Source of the DNA: Sulfurimonas sp.
GTDB lineage: Bacteria; Campylobacterota; Campylobacteria; Campylobacterales; Sulfurimonadaceae
DNA length: 35,648 nt
Assembly: GCA_027071075.1 (NCBI GenBank)
Contig: JALSUU010000079.1
Coordinates: 1-35,648 of the forward strand
Reading direction: 5' to 3'
The notes beneath the pieces are model-generated. The model was given only the letters and a program-made list of their open reading frames with translations, did no database searches and had not been told where the DNA came from. Shown here in pieces: positions 1 to 7,999 of the stretch (within the stretch, counting starts at the first letter, position 1; every line of letters begins with the position of its first letter). The translations under genes were made by a program, and so were the position numbers.

Positions 1-29
1 TAAAGAAAAATCAATAAAGGAAAACTAAA

Positions 30-143
30 ATGAAACAAATAATTTTATTAACTATTTTGACAATGGGTGTAATTACTGCATTTACAGCTTGTGATAAGCC
101 AGACTACCAAGATCCAAGATATAGAAGCACACACAACAAGTAG
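30..143 (+). CDS. Small putative lipoprotein, 37 aa (missing from ORF track)
   Basis: A 37-codon ORF starts at an ATG preceded by an AAAGG ribosome-binding site about 9 bases upstream. The product opens MKQIILLTILTMGVITAFTAC: a short lysine-bearing n-region, a hydrophobic stretch and a cysteine at residue 19-20, so it reads like a lipoprotein signal peptide. The residue at -3 is Phe, which is unusual for a lipobox (normally Leu/Val/Ile). The mature part would be only about 18 polar residues (DKPDYQDPRY...). It ends 21 bases before the next gene on the same strand. Tiny lipoproteins of this kind are common and rarely characterised; no function can be assigned. Start and frame are convincing, lipidation less so. 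Confidence 0.6.
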   Translation: MKQIILLTILTMGVITAFTACDKPDYQDPRYRSTHNK

Positions 144-164
144 AAGAATATTAGGACAAAATAG

Positions 165-2243
165 ATGATGCATAAGAGTGCCTTAGAAGCAAAAGATAAA
201 GAACTCAAACTGATTTTAGATACCATCATGGAGTCGGTAATGATTTTAGAAGATGGGAAGATCGTTGATCTCAATCCTCAAGCTATTAAAACTTTTGGTT
301 TAAAAAATCTTGAGGAGGGTCTTGGTTTAACACCCCTTGATTTTGTTCCTAAGTATAATCATCACATTGTCATTGAGGGTTTAAAGAACCCTGATACACC
401 ACCCTACCAGTTTGATGTACTTCGACGCGATGGCACAATCTTTCCCGCACTCATTCATGGAAAAAATCTTATCATTGATGGTAGAAAACTGCGTGTAACT
501 TCCTTTATAGATATAAGCGAAATAAAAGAAGAGGAGATAGAAGATAAAGAGCTTCCACTAAGTCAAAAAGATTCAATCATTTACCAACTCGAGTATCTTA
601 AAAATTCTGTGAATTCCATTGATGAATTCTCTATACTTTTAGTTGAAGACCATAAAGTAAATCAAGAAATTTTTATTGCACTTCTAGAAAAAAGTAATAT
701 ACAAATAGATCTTGCTTCCAATGGAAAAGAAGCTATTGAACTACTACAAAAGCGAAACTATGACATCATTTTTATGGATTTGCAAATGCCGATTATGGGT
801 GGGATTGAAGCAACACAAGTAATACGAAAGAGTAATATAACTACTCCAATCATTGCCCTCAGTGCAAATGCCATGGAGTCAAATATCAGAGAAAGTCTTG
901 ATGCAGGAATGGATGCTCACTTGAGTAAACCCATAGATATCAATAAACTCTATAGCACTCTACTGCAGTACACAAAAGAGAAACCAAGAACTCTCAGAAG
1001 AGATTCTCGAGAGATAAGTGTCACGATTCCAGAGTTTCAAACTTTAGATACCAAAACGGCACTCACATCACTGGATTCAAACAGACAACTCTACCTCAAG
1101 ATTCTCAAAAATTTCTATGAAGATTATGCTTATTTTAATGCCCAAGACAGTAACGATGCAGAATTTACAAGAGTGATGCACACCCTAAAATCACTCAGTC
1201 AAAATATTGGCTCACAAGAATTATATATGCTTGCATATAAACTAGAAGAGAAAAGAACGCAAAAAGAGACAAAAAAAATCACAAGCGTTATAAAAAATAT
1301 TTGTGAAGAGATAAACACCTTAATAGATTTGCAAGCCACAGAAAAAATTTATACAAAAAAGCTCAAAGATGCAAAAGCAAATATTCTTGTTGTAGATGAT
1401 GATCAGAGTTGTATAGACATAGTTCAAAATGTACTTTATGAGTATAATTTTACGGCTACTAATGATGCAACTGCTGGACTTAAGTTAGCAAAAAATGGCA
1501 AGTTTGATCTTATACTTTTAGATATTATGATGCCTATTGTTGATGGTTATAAGCTCTGCTTGCAACTTAAAGAGGAGAATAAAACGAAAGATATCCCTGT
1601 TATATTTCTCACAGGTAAAACAGATGGGAACAGCATAGAGCGTGCTTACAGTGTCGGAGCAAATGACTATGTTACCAAACCTTTAAAACCAAAAGAGTTG
1701 GTCGTTAGAATAGACAAAGAGATAACGCACAATGCCCTTCTCAAAGAGCTTGAATATAAAGCTTCCTATGATGTACTGACAAAGGTATTTAATAGACGAA
1801 AGTTTTTTGAACTCGCAAACTTACGGTTTAATAATAGTACAAATCTCTTTGCTATTATGATTGATATTGACCATTTTAAAAAAATAAATGACAACTATGG
1901 TCACTCTATGGGAGATCTTGTCCTGCTCTCTGTCGCACAAACAATACAAAAAAATCTCATCCCGAATGATATTTATGGACGATTAGGTGGAGAGGAGTTC
2001 GCTATTCTCATCGCTAGAGATTCACTAGAGGAAGTAGAAGAGTTAACACAAAAGATTCGTATCTCTGTTGCAAAATGCACTTTTTCAGATAAGAGAAATA
2101 ATCAAATTCACTGTACTATAAGCCTAGGTGTTGCAGAAAAAGAGCAAGATACTCCCTCACTAGATATGCTCTTACATATTGCTGATACTGCTCTGTATGA
2201 AGCAAAAGAGAGTGGCAGAAATAGAACTATTTTTAAACTCTAA
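165..2243 (+). CDS. Kinase-less PAS-REC-Hpt-REC-GGDEF signalling protein (putative diguanylate cyclase)
   Basis: A soluble 692-residue multi-domain protein. In order: a PAS domain (about 10-120); a receiver with acidic pair ED near 160, phospho-acceptor D205 in FMDLQMP and K256; an Hpt domain with phospho-His H339 in MHTLKS; a second receiver (DDD at 411-413, acceptor D453, K505); and a GGDEF domain (about 530-692) with active-site GGEEF at 608-612. No HisKA or HATPase is present, so phosphate must come from another kinase. GGEEF predicts c-di-GMP synthesis. The inhibitory I-site position reads IPND, not RxxD, so product feedback is probably lost. Start: an in-frame TAG lies directly before ATG-ATG, with AGGA 9 bases upstream. 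PAS, first REC and Hpt resemble the hybrid kinase at 9540-12878; the REC-GGDEF end resembles 12875-13795. Confidence 0.93.
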   Translation: MMHKSALEAKDKELKLILDTIMESVMILEDGKIVDLNPQAIKTFGLKNLEEGLGLTPLDFVPKYNHHIVIEGLKNPDTPPYQFDVLRRDGTIFPALIHGKNLIIDGRKLRVTSFIDISEIKEEEIEDKELPLSQKDSIIYQLEYLKNSVNSIDEFSILLVEDHKVNQEIFIALLEKSNIQIDLASNGKEAIELLQKRNYDIIFMDLQMPIMGGIEATQVIRKSNITTPIIALSANAMESNIRESLDAGMDAHLSKPIDINKLYSTLLQYTKEKPRTLRRDSREISVTIPEFQTLDTKTALTSLDSNRQLYLKILKNFYEDYAYFNAQDSNDAEFTRVMHTLKSLSQNIGSQELYMLAYKLEEKRTQKETKKITSVIKNICEEINTLIDLQATEKIYTKKLKDAKANILVVDDDQSCIDIVQNVLYEYNFTATNDATAGLKLAKNGKFDLILLDIMMPIVDGYKLCLQLKEENKTKDIPVIFLTGKTDGNSIERAYSVGANDYVTKPLKPKELVVRIDKEITHNALLKELEYKASYDVLTKVFNRRKFFELANLRFNNSTNLFAIMIDIDHFKKINDNYGHSMGDLVLLSVAQTIQKNLIPNDIYGRLGGEEFAILIARDSLEEVEELTQKIRISVAKCTFSDKRNNQIHCTISLGVAEKEQDTPSLDMLLHIADTALYEAKESGRNRTIFKL

Positions 2244-2277
2244 TAAGTTTACTATTTTCTCATTGCTCTTTTTTAGA

Positions 2278-2283
2278 TATAAT
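2278..2283 (+). promoter_or_regulatory. Probable sigma-70 -10 box for the plsC-pdxJ-pdxA operon
   Basis: A perfect TATAAT sits in the T-rich context TTTTTTAGATATAATTAC, about 30 bases before the acyltransferase start. Campylobacterota promoters typically have a conserved -10 and a T-rich upstream region but no -35. Transcription would begin near 2290, giving a leader of roughly 23 bases. Confidence 0.65.
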
Positions 2284-2312
2284 TACTTTTAATTATTTAA
2301 CTAGGGTGATGC

Positions 2313-3032
2313 ATGCTGAAACAATTTAATCTTAAGAATATAGGTAAATTTCTATTTATGATAGAACTTGGAGCGAAATATATCCAAATCTTTAAAAAAA
2401 CATTTTTTCACCCTTTCATAACACTCAAACCTGCATATGAACGCTTATCAAGAGATAGACAAAGTTATTCACAGCAAGTGATTGATTTTTTAAACATTGA
2501 CATACAAGTGACTGGTTCACTTCAAGAAGAGGACAAAATACTCTACGCAATCAACCACCGTTCACTCCTTGATATCATAGTGATGGAGTCTATCTTTGCA
2601 CAAAAAAATAAAAATGGTGCATGGATAGCCAAACAAGAGCTTTTTGATTCTCCTATTTATGGAAAGTTTTTTGAATATAGTGGTTGTATAAGTGTTGACC
2701 TTGAAAATAAAAAAGGTTTACTGAAATTTTTTAAAAATATCAAAAAGACATTTGCTAAAGTAGATAATATGAACATTTATATGTTCCCTGAAGGCGAACG
2801 CTACAACGGTGAGGGTATCACTACTTTTCAGAGTGGTGCAAGTAAGATAGCTAAAGCAAATAAGCTCAAAGTTGTACCTATCTACATAAAAGGCAAAAAT
2901 GAAGAGCTTTTTGAGAATGCACCCTATAAAGAGAAAAAGGTAGTTGAAGTATTTATTGGAGATGTAATATCTTATGAGACTTTAGAGGAAGAGTATACGG
3001 CTTTTTATAAATCAATAGAGGCAAAAGTATAA
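2313..3032 (+). CDS. plsC: 1-acyl-sn-glycerol-3-phosphate acyltransferase (PlsC/LPLAT family)
   Basis: This 239-residue protein carries the PlsC-family acyltransferase motifs. The catalytic NHxxxxD block is NHRSLLD at residues 81-87, and the phosphate-binding FPEGxR block is FPEGER at 158-163. The family transfers an acyl chain to lysophosphatidate at the inner face of the cytoplasmic membrane, making phosphatidate for phospholipids. The N-terminal 40 residues are hydrophobic and basic and may associate with the membrane. The ATG follows AGGGTG. The stop overlaps the pdxJ start by one base (TAATG), so the two are translationally coupled. Family membership is clear; the precise substrate, and so the symbol, is assumed, since paralogues acylate other lipids. 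Confidence 0.85.
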   Translation: MLKQFNLKNIGKFLFMIELGAKYIQIFKKTFFHPFITLKPAYERLSRDRQSYSQQVIDFLNIDIQVTGSLQEEDKILYAINHRSLLDIIVMESIFAQKNKNGAWIAKQELFDSPIYGKFFEYSGCISVDLENKKGLLKFFKNIKKTFAKVDNMNIYMFPEGERYNGEGITTFQSGASKIAKANKLKVVPIYIKGKNEELFENAPYKEKKVVEVFIGDVISYETLEEEYTAFYKSIEAKV

Positions 3033-3829
3033 TGAACAAAATGACTTTAGGTGTAAACATCGACCATGTTGCAGTTTTAAGAGAAGCGAGAGAGGTCAAC
3101 GACCCTGATATTTTACAAGCACTCTATGTGGCTTGTGAGAGTGGAGCTGATCAGATTACTATTCATCTGCGTGAGGATCGTCGCCATATTCAAGATTTAG
3201 ATGTGAAAAATATTATCTCTTTGAGTAAAGTTCCTGTAAACCTAGAGTGCTCTATTAATCGTGAAATTTTAGATATTGTTTCAGAGCTAAAACCCCATCG
3301 TGCTACTTTAGTTCCTGAAAAGAGAGAAGAAGTAACTACAGAGGGTGGTTTAGATGTTTTTACTTATGCTGATAAAATTGCTTATTCTATTGAGTTACTT
3401 CATGATAGCATCATTCCAGTATCGCTTTTTGTAGATCCAACAATGGAGGCGATGGAGAAGTCTAAAGAGCTTGGTGCTGAGATGGTCGAGTTACATACTG
3501 GGCATTTTGCAAACCTTTTTAATATGCTCAACTCTGCCCTCCCACACTCAAACCACTCAGTTAAAGAGTTAGAACTCCCTCGTTATGAGTTAAGTTCTCG
3601 TCTTGAGAGTTCCCTTGAAGCGATAAAAAATTCTGCTATACATGCAAATAAATTAGGACTTGAAGTCGCTGCTGGACATGGACTTAACTATCAGAATGTA
3701 CATAAGATGATGCAGATTGAGGAGATAATAGAGCTTAATATCGGTCAAAGTATCATAGCTCGTAGTGTTTTCAGTGGTCTTAGTGATGCAGTAAAAGAGA
3801 TGAAGAGACTCACAACGCGCAATGCCTAA
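3032..3829 (+). CDS. pdxJ: Pyridoxine 5'-phosphate synthase
   Basis: PdxJ closes the pyridoxine ring by condensing 1-deoxy-D-xylulose 5-phosphate with 3-amino-2-oxopropyl phosphate, the last step of DXP-dependent vitamin B6 synthesis in the cytosol. The opening MTLGVNIDHVAVLREAR and the block QITIHLREDRRHI (residues 41-53) are hallmark PdxJ segments and hold the conserved phosphate-binding and catalytic His/Arg residues. The C-terminal AAGHGLNY and IGQSIIARSVF segments are also typical TIM-barrel phosphate sites. At 265 residues it is longer than the E. coli enzyme, as is usual in Campylobacterota. It overlaps pdxA by eight bases, so the two steps that act in series are made together. Confidence 0.97.
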   Translation: MNKMTLGVNIDHVAVLREAREVNDPDILQALYVACESGADQITIHLREDRRHIQDLDVKNIISLSKVPVNLECSINREILDIVSELKPHRATLVPEKREEVTTEGGLDVFTYADKIAYSIELLHDSIIPVSLFVDPTMEAMEKSKELGAEMVELHTGHFANLFNMLNSALPHSNHSVKELELPRYELSSRLESSLEAIKNSAIHANKLGLEVAAGHGLNYQNVHKMMQIEEIIELNIGQSIIARSVFSGLSDAVKEMKRLTTRNA

Positions 3830-4736
3830 ACCAACTATAGCCATAAGTGTCGGCGACCTCAATGGTGTCGGCATAGAGATAGCTCTAAAATCTCATGAAG
3901 AAGTAAAAAAACTCTGTAATCCTATCTACTGCATCAATGAAGAGCTACTCTCACAAGCGGTAAATCTTCTCGATAAAAAGATACCAAAAGATTTTCTTTT
4001 ACAAGAGGTAAATGGGAACTTTACAATAGAAGCTGGAGTGACTGATGCACACAGTGGTCGTTACTCCTACGACTCTTTTATGCGTGCAGTAAAGATGTGT
4101 GAAGATAAAAAAGCAAATGCAGTAGTGACTATGCCTATCCATAAAGAGGCTTGGATGTTAGCAGGTTTAAAGTATAAAGGGCATACTGATCTTCTACGCA
4201 AACACTTTGATAAAGAGGCTATTATGATGCTAGGATGCCCTGAGATGTTTGTGGCACTCTTTACCGAGCATATTCCTCTCAAAGAGGTTGCATCATCCAT
4301 CAAGTATAAAAAGCTCAAACAGTTCTTTTTAGATTTGCATCAAGATATAAAAGAACCTATAGCTGTTTTAGGTTTAAACCCACATGCTGGGGATAATGGA
4401 GTCCTTGGAAATGAGGAGCTTGTCATCACGAAAGCCATCAAAAGTGCCAATAAAAAAGTAGGATTTGAGCAATTTTTTGGACCCATTGTGCCTGATGTTG
4501 CTTTTACACCACACTTTAGAAAAAACTACAACTACTATATAGCTATGTATCACGACCAAGGTTTAGCACCACTCAAAGCCCTACACTTTGATGAGAGTGT
4601 AAACATATCTCTCAATCTCCCAATAGTAAGAACCTCAGTCGATCATGGAACAGCGTTTGATATAGCTTATAAGGGTGAAGCAAAAACACTCTCTTTCATA
4701 AATGCTGTTAAAAGTGCTCTCAAACTTATCTCTTAA
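3822..4736 (+). CDS. pdxA: 4-hydroxythreonine-4-phosphate dehydrogenase
   Basis: PdxA oxidises 4-phosphohydroxy-L-threonine with NAD+; the product decarboxylates to the aminoketone used by PdxJ. The N-terminus IAISVGDLNGVGIEI is the family signature. The divalent-metal ligands can be placed at H150 (TEHIPLKE), H188 (GLNPHAGD) and H244 (MYHDQGLAPLK), and the substrate-binding HTDLL is at 121-125. The protein has 304 residues, somewhat shorter than the E. coli enzyme but complete at both ends. It starts inside the pdxJ coding end (8-base overlap). Its stop overlaps by three to four bases with the convergent trkH stop, leaving no intergenic terminator. Confidence 0.96.
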   Translation: MPKPTIAISVGDLNGVGIEIALKSHEEVKKLCNPIYCINEELLSQAVNLLDKKIPKDFLLQEVNGNFTIEAGVTDAHSGRYSYDSFMRAVKMCEDKKANAVVTMPIHKEAWMLAGLKYKGHTDLLRKHFDKEAIMMLGCPEMFVALFTEHIPLKEVASSIKYKKLKQFFLDLHQDIKEPIAVLGLNPHAGDNGVLGNEELVITKAIKSANKKVGFEQFFGPIVPDVAFTPHFRKNYNYYIAMYHDQGLAPLKALHFDESVNISLNLPIVRTSVDHGTAFDIAYKGEAKTLSFINAVKSALKLIS

Positions 4737-6175
4737 AACTTTTTCCAAAAACTACTACTCAGTAAAACAAATACTGTGTAGCACTCTAGTCTCCCTATTA
4801 TCATTGCAACTGAGAAAAATATTTTATCAAAGTCATTAAAAAAGGAGAAGTTATCTGCAGGTCCTACAAGAGCAAAACCAGGACCAATATTTCCTACTAA
4901 GGCAAAGGCTCCAGAGATAGCACTCATCGCATCAAAACCTCTTGCATATATGTAAATAGTAACAACCCCTACACTCATCATAAAAAGAGTAAAAAAACCA
5001 AAAGTTGCAGAGAGAATACGCTCTTTTTGTTTGATATTATCAATAAAAACAGAGATGATAGCATTTGGGTGTAAGATGCGTTTAAACTCTGAAAAAAGTG
5101 TTTTAAAAATAATTACATGTCGTATAATTTTAATGCCTCCAGCAGTCGATCCAGCATTTCCACCAAGAAGCATCCCTATAAAAATAATAGCAATAGCAAG
5201 ATGTGACCAAGAACCATAATCAATAGTAGCAAAACCTGTTGTAGTCATAACAGAAGCGATAGTAAAAGAGGAGTGTTTGATAGCATCATAGAAGCCATCA
5301 TTGCTGATATCCATATGTATAAATGTAAGCGCTAAACTCAACATAGAGAAGAGAATAATATACCAACGAACCTCTTCACTTTTGTATCCACTGATATCTC
5401 TATGATAGAGTTTTAGATGTGCTAAGAAGTTGATTCCAGAGAGAAGCATAAAGAGGGTAGTTACCCAAATAATGCCATCTTCATGAAAGTAGCCAAGAGA
5501 ACTGTTTTTTGTAGAAAATCCACCTGTCGAGACTGTGGAAAAGGCATGATTTATTGCATCAAACCAACTCATACCAAAAAACTTCAAGAGTATCATATCT
5601 AAGAGTGTTAAAACAAGATAAATAATCCACAAACGGAGTGCAGTATCTTTAATTTTTGGAGTTAACTTCTCTAAAGCTATCCCTGTTGATTCTGCTTTAA
5701 AAAGGGAGAGGCTTCCTGTAGGATTTATCATAGAGAGTAGTCCTACTCCAAGAACTATCACTCCAAGACCACCAAGCCAATGCATCAAACTCCTATGAAA
5801 AAGTATCATCTTTGGAAGTGCTTCTATATCTGTATAAATAGTTGCCCCTGTTGTGGTAAAGCCACTTATTGCTTCAAAAAATGCAGAAGCGAAACTCACA
5901 TCGGTATAGATAAAAAGTGGCATAGCCCCTGTAATACCTAAGAGAATCCACAAAAGGTTTACTATTAAGATACTATCTTTTATTTTTAAATTTAGCTGAT
6001 GCTTATACAGAGATATCCAGATAAAAAAGTTGAGCATAAAAAAGAGTATATTGTAATATAAAAACTTCAAATACCCCTCTGCATATAGAATACCAATAAA
6101 AATATCTAACAGAAAAATCAATGAAACAGTCATACCAATTAAAGATAAAACTTTCAGTATATTTTTAAAGTTCAT
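4733..6175 (-). CDS. trkH: Trk/Ktr potassium uptake transporter, membrane subunit
   Basis: This 480-residue polytopic inner-membrane protein forms the K+ permeation path of the Trk system. The four degenerate selectivity-filter loops of the TrkH/KtrB fold are visible: SGFTTTGATIY, STVSTGGFSTKN, TTTGFATIDY and VGNIGPGFALVG, spaced along a repeated helix-pore-helix pattern. Many hydrophobic helices fill the rest. It lies downstream of and overlaps trkA by 11 bases, so membrane and regulatory subunits are co-translated. Length and ends are normal for the family. Gating is expected to depend on TrkA binding nucleotide at the cytosolic face. Confidence 0.95.
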   Translation of the reverse strand: MNFKNILKVLSLIGMTVSLIFLLDIFIGILYAEGYLKFLYYNILFFMLNFFIWISLYKHQLNLKIKDSILIVNLLWILLGITGAMPLFIYTDVSFASAFFEAISGFTTTGATIYTDIEALPKMILFHRSLMHWLGGLGVIVLGVGLLSMINPTGSLSLFKAESTGIALEKLTPKIKDTALRLWIIYLVLTLLDMILLKFFGMSWFDAINHAFSTVSTGGFSTKNSSLGYFHEDGIIWVTTLFMLLSGINFLAHLKLYHRDISGYKSEEVRWYIILFSMLSLALTFIHMDISNDGFYDAIKHSSFTIASVMTTTGFATIDYGSWSHLAIAIIFIGMLLGGNAGSTAGGIKIIRHVIIFKTLFSEFKRILHPNAIISVFIDNIKQKERILSATFGFFTLFMMSVGVVTIYIYARGFDAMSAISGAFALVGNIGPGFALVGPADNFSFFNDFDKIFFSVAMIIGRLECYTVFVLLSSSFWKKF

Positions 6176-7481
6176 AAATCCACTGTTTCACTTTTGCACT
6201 CTCTAAAAGGGCACTAAAACCAACAACTAAATCATTTTCTTGTAAAATAATTTTTTCTTGGATAAGAAAAAGTCTATCCTCTCTAAGTATAAAAAGTTTT
6301 GCATTAGAGAGTTTTAAGGGTTTGATTTGTTTATCTATAAGTGTAGAATTATAAACTACCTTACGCATAAAAACAGTTCCTAGTGCCCCACAAAAACTTT
6401 TTTGTATGACTACTCCACTAGAACTTATCTCTTCCATAATAGTATTGTAAGCACTTATTTTGGGTCCACGAATCACTATAATACCAAGAGTATGCATCAG
6501 GGAGTAATAATCCATCTCGTTATTTATAGCAACAACCTTAGTTATTCCTCTATCTTTTGCTTCTAAACATTTTATAATATTATATTCATCATTATTTGTA
6601 GCAGCAACAAAGAGATCTGCATGCCCCAACTCTTCATCTTCAAAAACATCATGAATACCATATTTTGAGTTGATGATTGTCGCCCTTCCCTCAAGCTTTT
6701 CATCAGCAAGAGAACAGAGATCTAAATCTTTTTCTATAAGTTTTACATCTTTTTTTGCATCAATAAAAGCTTTTGCAATTGAGACACCTAAATCAGCCCC
6801 ACCAAAGACAACACACTTCTCTACAAAAGAGATATCTTCTAAAACTATTGAGGTACTCAGAGTCTCAATACTCTCGCGTAAACCAAAAAAATAGATTAAG
6901 TCATTCTCTTTTATCGCGGTATGTTTTTCTTGAGGGACAAAAAACTTTTTATTTCTTTCTATGCCTACAAGGGTATACTCATGAGAATCTAAAATCTCTC
7001 TATCTGCACCAGCAGAGGCTCGAAAAGAGAAAAGTTTAAAGTCTGTGTATTTAAAAAATTTTACATTATTTGCTTTTGGATACTCTAAAAGAGAGCCTAC
7101 CGTTTTCGATGAAAGTTTAATTGGAAAAATAATTTTATCTATAAAAAATCTTTTTTTAATATCTTCTGCATCATAAATATCTTTTTGGAGTCGTACAAAT
7201 TTTCGTTTTACATTTAAAATAGAGTCTACAATCATAGAAGATATTAGATTTACATTGTCTATATTTGTGACAGCAATAAAAAGATCCACCTCTTTATCTG
7301 AAAAATATTCATATGTTTTATAATCTTCAACATCACCACGCAGAGGTAAAATATCTAAACTTTCTTGAATACTATGAAGTGCCTCTTCATTTGTATCTAT
7401 TACTGTTACATTATGACCTATAGAGAGAGTTTTTGCAAGATTAAAACCAACTTTGCCTGCACCAGCTATAATAATATTCAT
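6165..7481 (-). CDS. trkA: Trk potassium uptake system regulatory subunit
   Basis: A 438-residue cytosolic protein made of two RCK units. Each unit has a Rossmann TrkA-N domain followed by a TrkA-C domain. The first nucleotide-binding loop is GAGKVG at residues 6-11, followed by the acidic ribose-binding VIDTNEEAL. The second unit begins around residue 218 with CVVFGGADLGVSIAKAF. TrkA assembles below the TrkH pore and gates it in response to NAD(H) or adenine nucleotides; which ligand applies here cannot be read from sequence. ATG is the first start after the intergenic region shared with the divergent DUF1566 gene. A weak TAGAAT is present about 20 bases upstream on this strand (7502-7507). 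Confidence 0.95.
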   Translation of the reverse strand: MNIIIAGAGKVGFNLAKTLSIGHNVTVIDTNEEALHSIQESLDILPLRGDVEDYKTYEYFSDKEVDLFIAVTNIDNVNLISSMIVDSILNVKRKFVRLQKDIYDAEDIKKRFFIDKIIFPIKLSSKTVGSLLEYPKANNVKFFKYTDFKLFSFRASAGADREILDSHEYTLVGIERNKKFFVPQEKHTAIKENDLIYFFGLRESIETLSTSIVLEDISFVEKCVVFGGADLGVSIAKAFIDAKKDVKLIEKDLDLCSLADEKLEGRATIINSKYGIHDVFEDEELGHADLFVAATNNDEYNIIKCLEAKDRGITKVVAINNEMDYYSLMHTLGIIVIRGPKISAYNTIMEEISSSGVVIQKSFCGALGTVFMRKVVYNSTLIDKQIKPLKLSNAKLFILREDRLFLIQEKIILQENDLVVGFSALLESAKVKQWIYEL

Positions 7482-7555
7482 CTATTTTTTTCCATGTGAG
7501 CATTCTACTCTTATTTATTTTAAACTTCATATAAACCGCTTAAGATTAGTTGGAG

Positions 7556-7561
7556 TATAAT
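7556..7561 (+). promoter_or_regulatory. -10 box for the DUF1566/MEMO-AMMECR1 pair
   Basis: TATAAT in the context TTGGAGTATAATTTGTGC, 27 bases before the preferred ATG at 7589. It lies within the N-terminal extension of the computed ORF, which is why the TTG start at 7550 is unlikely. Confidence 0.6.
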
Positions 7562-7588
7562 TTGTGCATATTTATAAAAGGTTCTCAC

Positions 7589-7999
7589 ATGAAAAAATAT
7601 CTGCTTTTAACTCCTTTTTTACTTGTCGCATCTCTGCAAGCAAAAGATGTAGTCTATGACACGACTACTTCTCTACTTTGGCAAGATGCTTCTATAAACA
7701 AAGATGCTTCTGTGACTTTTAAAGAGGCTACAAACTACTGTAAGTTTTTAAAGATTGATAAGTACTCACACTTTCGATTACCTACACTCCAAGAGTTACA
7801 AACTCTAGTGAACTATGAAAAATATAAACCAGCTATTTTAGATGGCTTTAAATATGTAACGAGTACAACTTACTGGACAACTACACCCTTTGCTGATGCA
7901 GATGATTCTGTTTGGACAATCAACTTTGAAAAGGGGTCTCGTAGTACAAAAGCTGTCTATTACGATAGACATTTTCGATGCGTTTCAAAACTACAGTAG
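7589..7999 (+). CDS. Exported DUF1566 (Lcl C-terminal domain) protein
   Basis: The ORF track begins at a TTG (7550), but the ATG at 7589 is better. It is preceded by AAAAGG at a 6-7 base spacing, it opens a proper signal peptide (MKKYLLLTPFLLVASLQA), and the TTG region overlaps a TATAAT box. From this start the protein has 136 residues. The mature part is one DUF1566 unit: TTSLLWQD, then an ATNYCKFL segment, FRLPTLQELQTLV and a C-terminal VWTINFEKGS...FRCVSK. DUF1566 domains are small, likely surface or periplasmic modules of unknown function, often with a Cys pair (here in NYCKF and FRCVS) that could form a disulfide. It overlaps the next gene by 22 bases. No catalytic role can be claimed. 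Confidence 0.85.
   Translation: MKKYLLLTPFLLVASLQAKDVVYDTTTSLLWQDASINKDASVTFKEATNYCKFLKIDKYSHFRLPTLQELQTLVNYEKYKPAILDGFKYVTSTTYWTTTPFADADDSVWTINFEKGSRSTKAVYYDRHFRCVSKLQ

Noticed and set aside
3653-3874. Minus-strand ORF of 73 aa across the pdxJ-pdxA junction, and similar ORFs (for example 4067-4318, 11141-11503, 11819-12247, 32824-33207)
   Set aside because: All lie antisense or out of frame within secure genes, lack ribosome-binding sites and have shadow-like low-complexity sequence.
7502-7507. TAGAAT as the trkA promoter
   Set aside because: It would give a leader of only about a dozen bases and has no other support; mentioned in the trkA entry but not listed as a feature.
7550-7588. TTG start and 13-residue extension of the DUF1566 ORF
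   Set aside because: It overlaps a TATAAT box, has no ribosome-binding site and masks a proper signal peptide that begins at ATG 7589.
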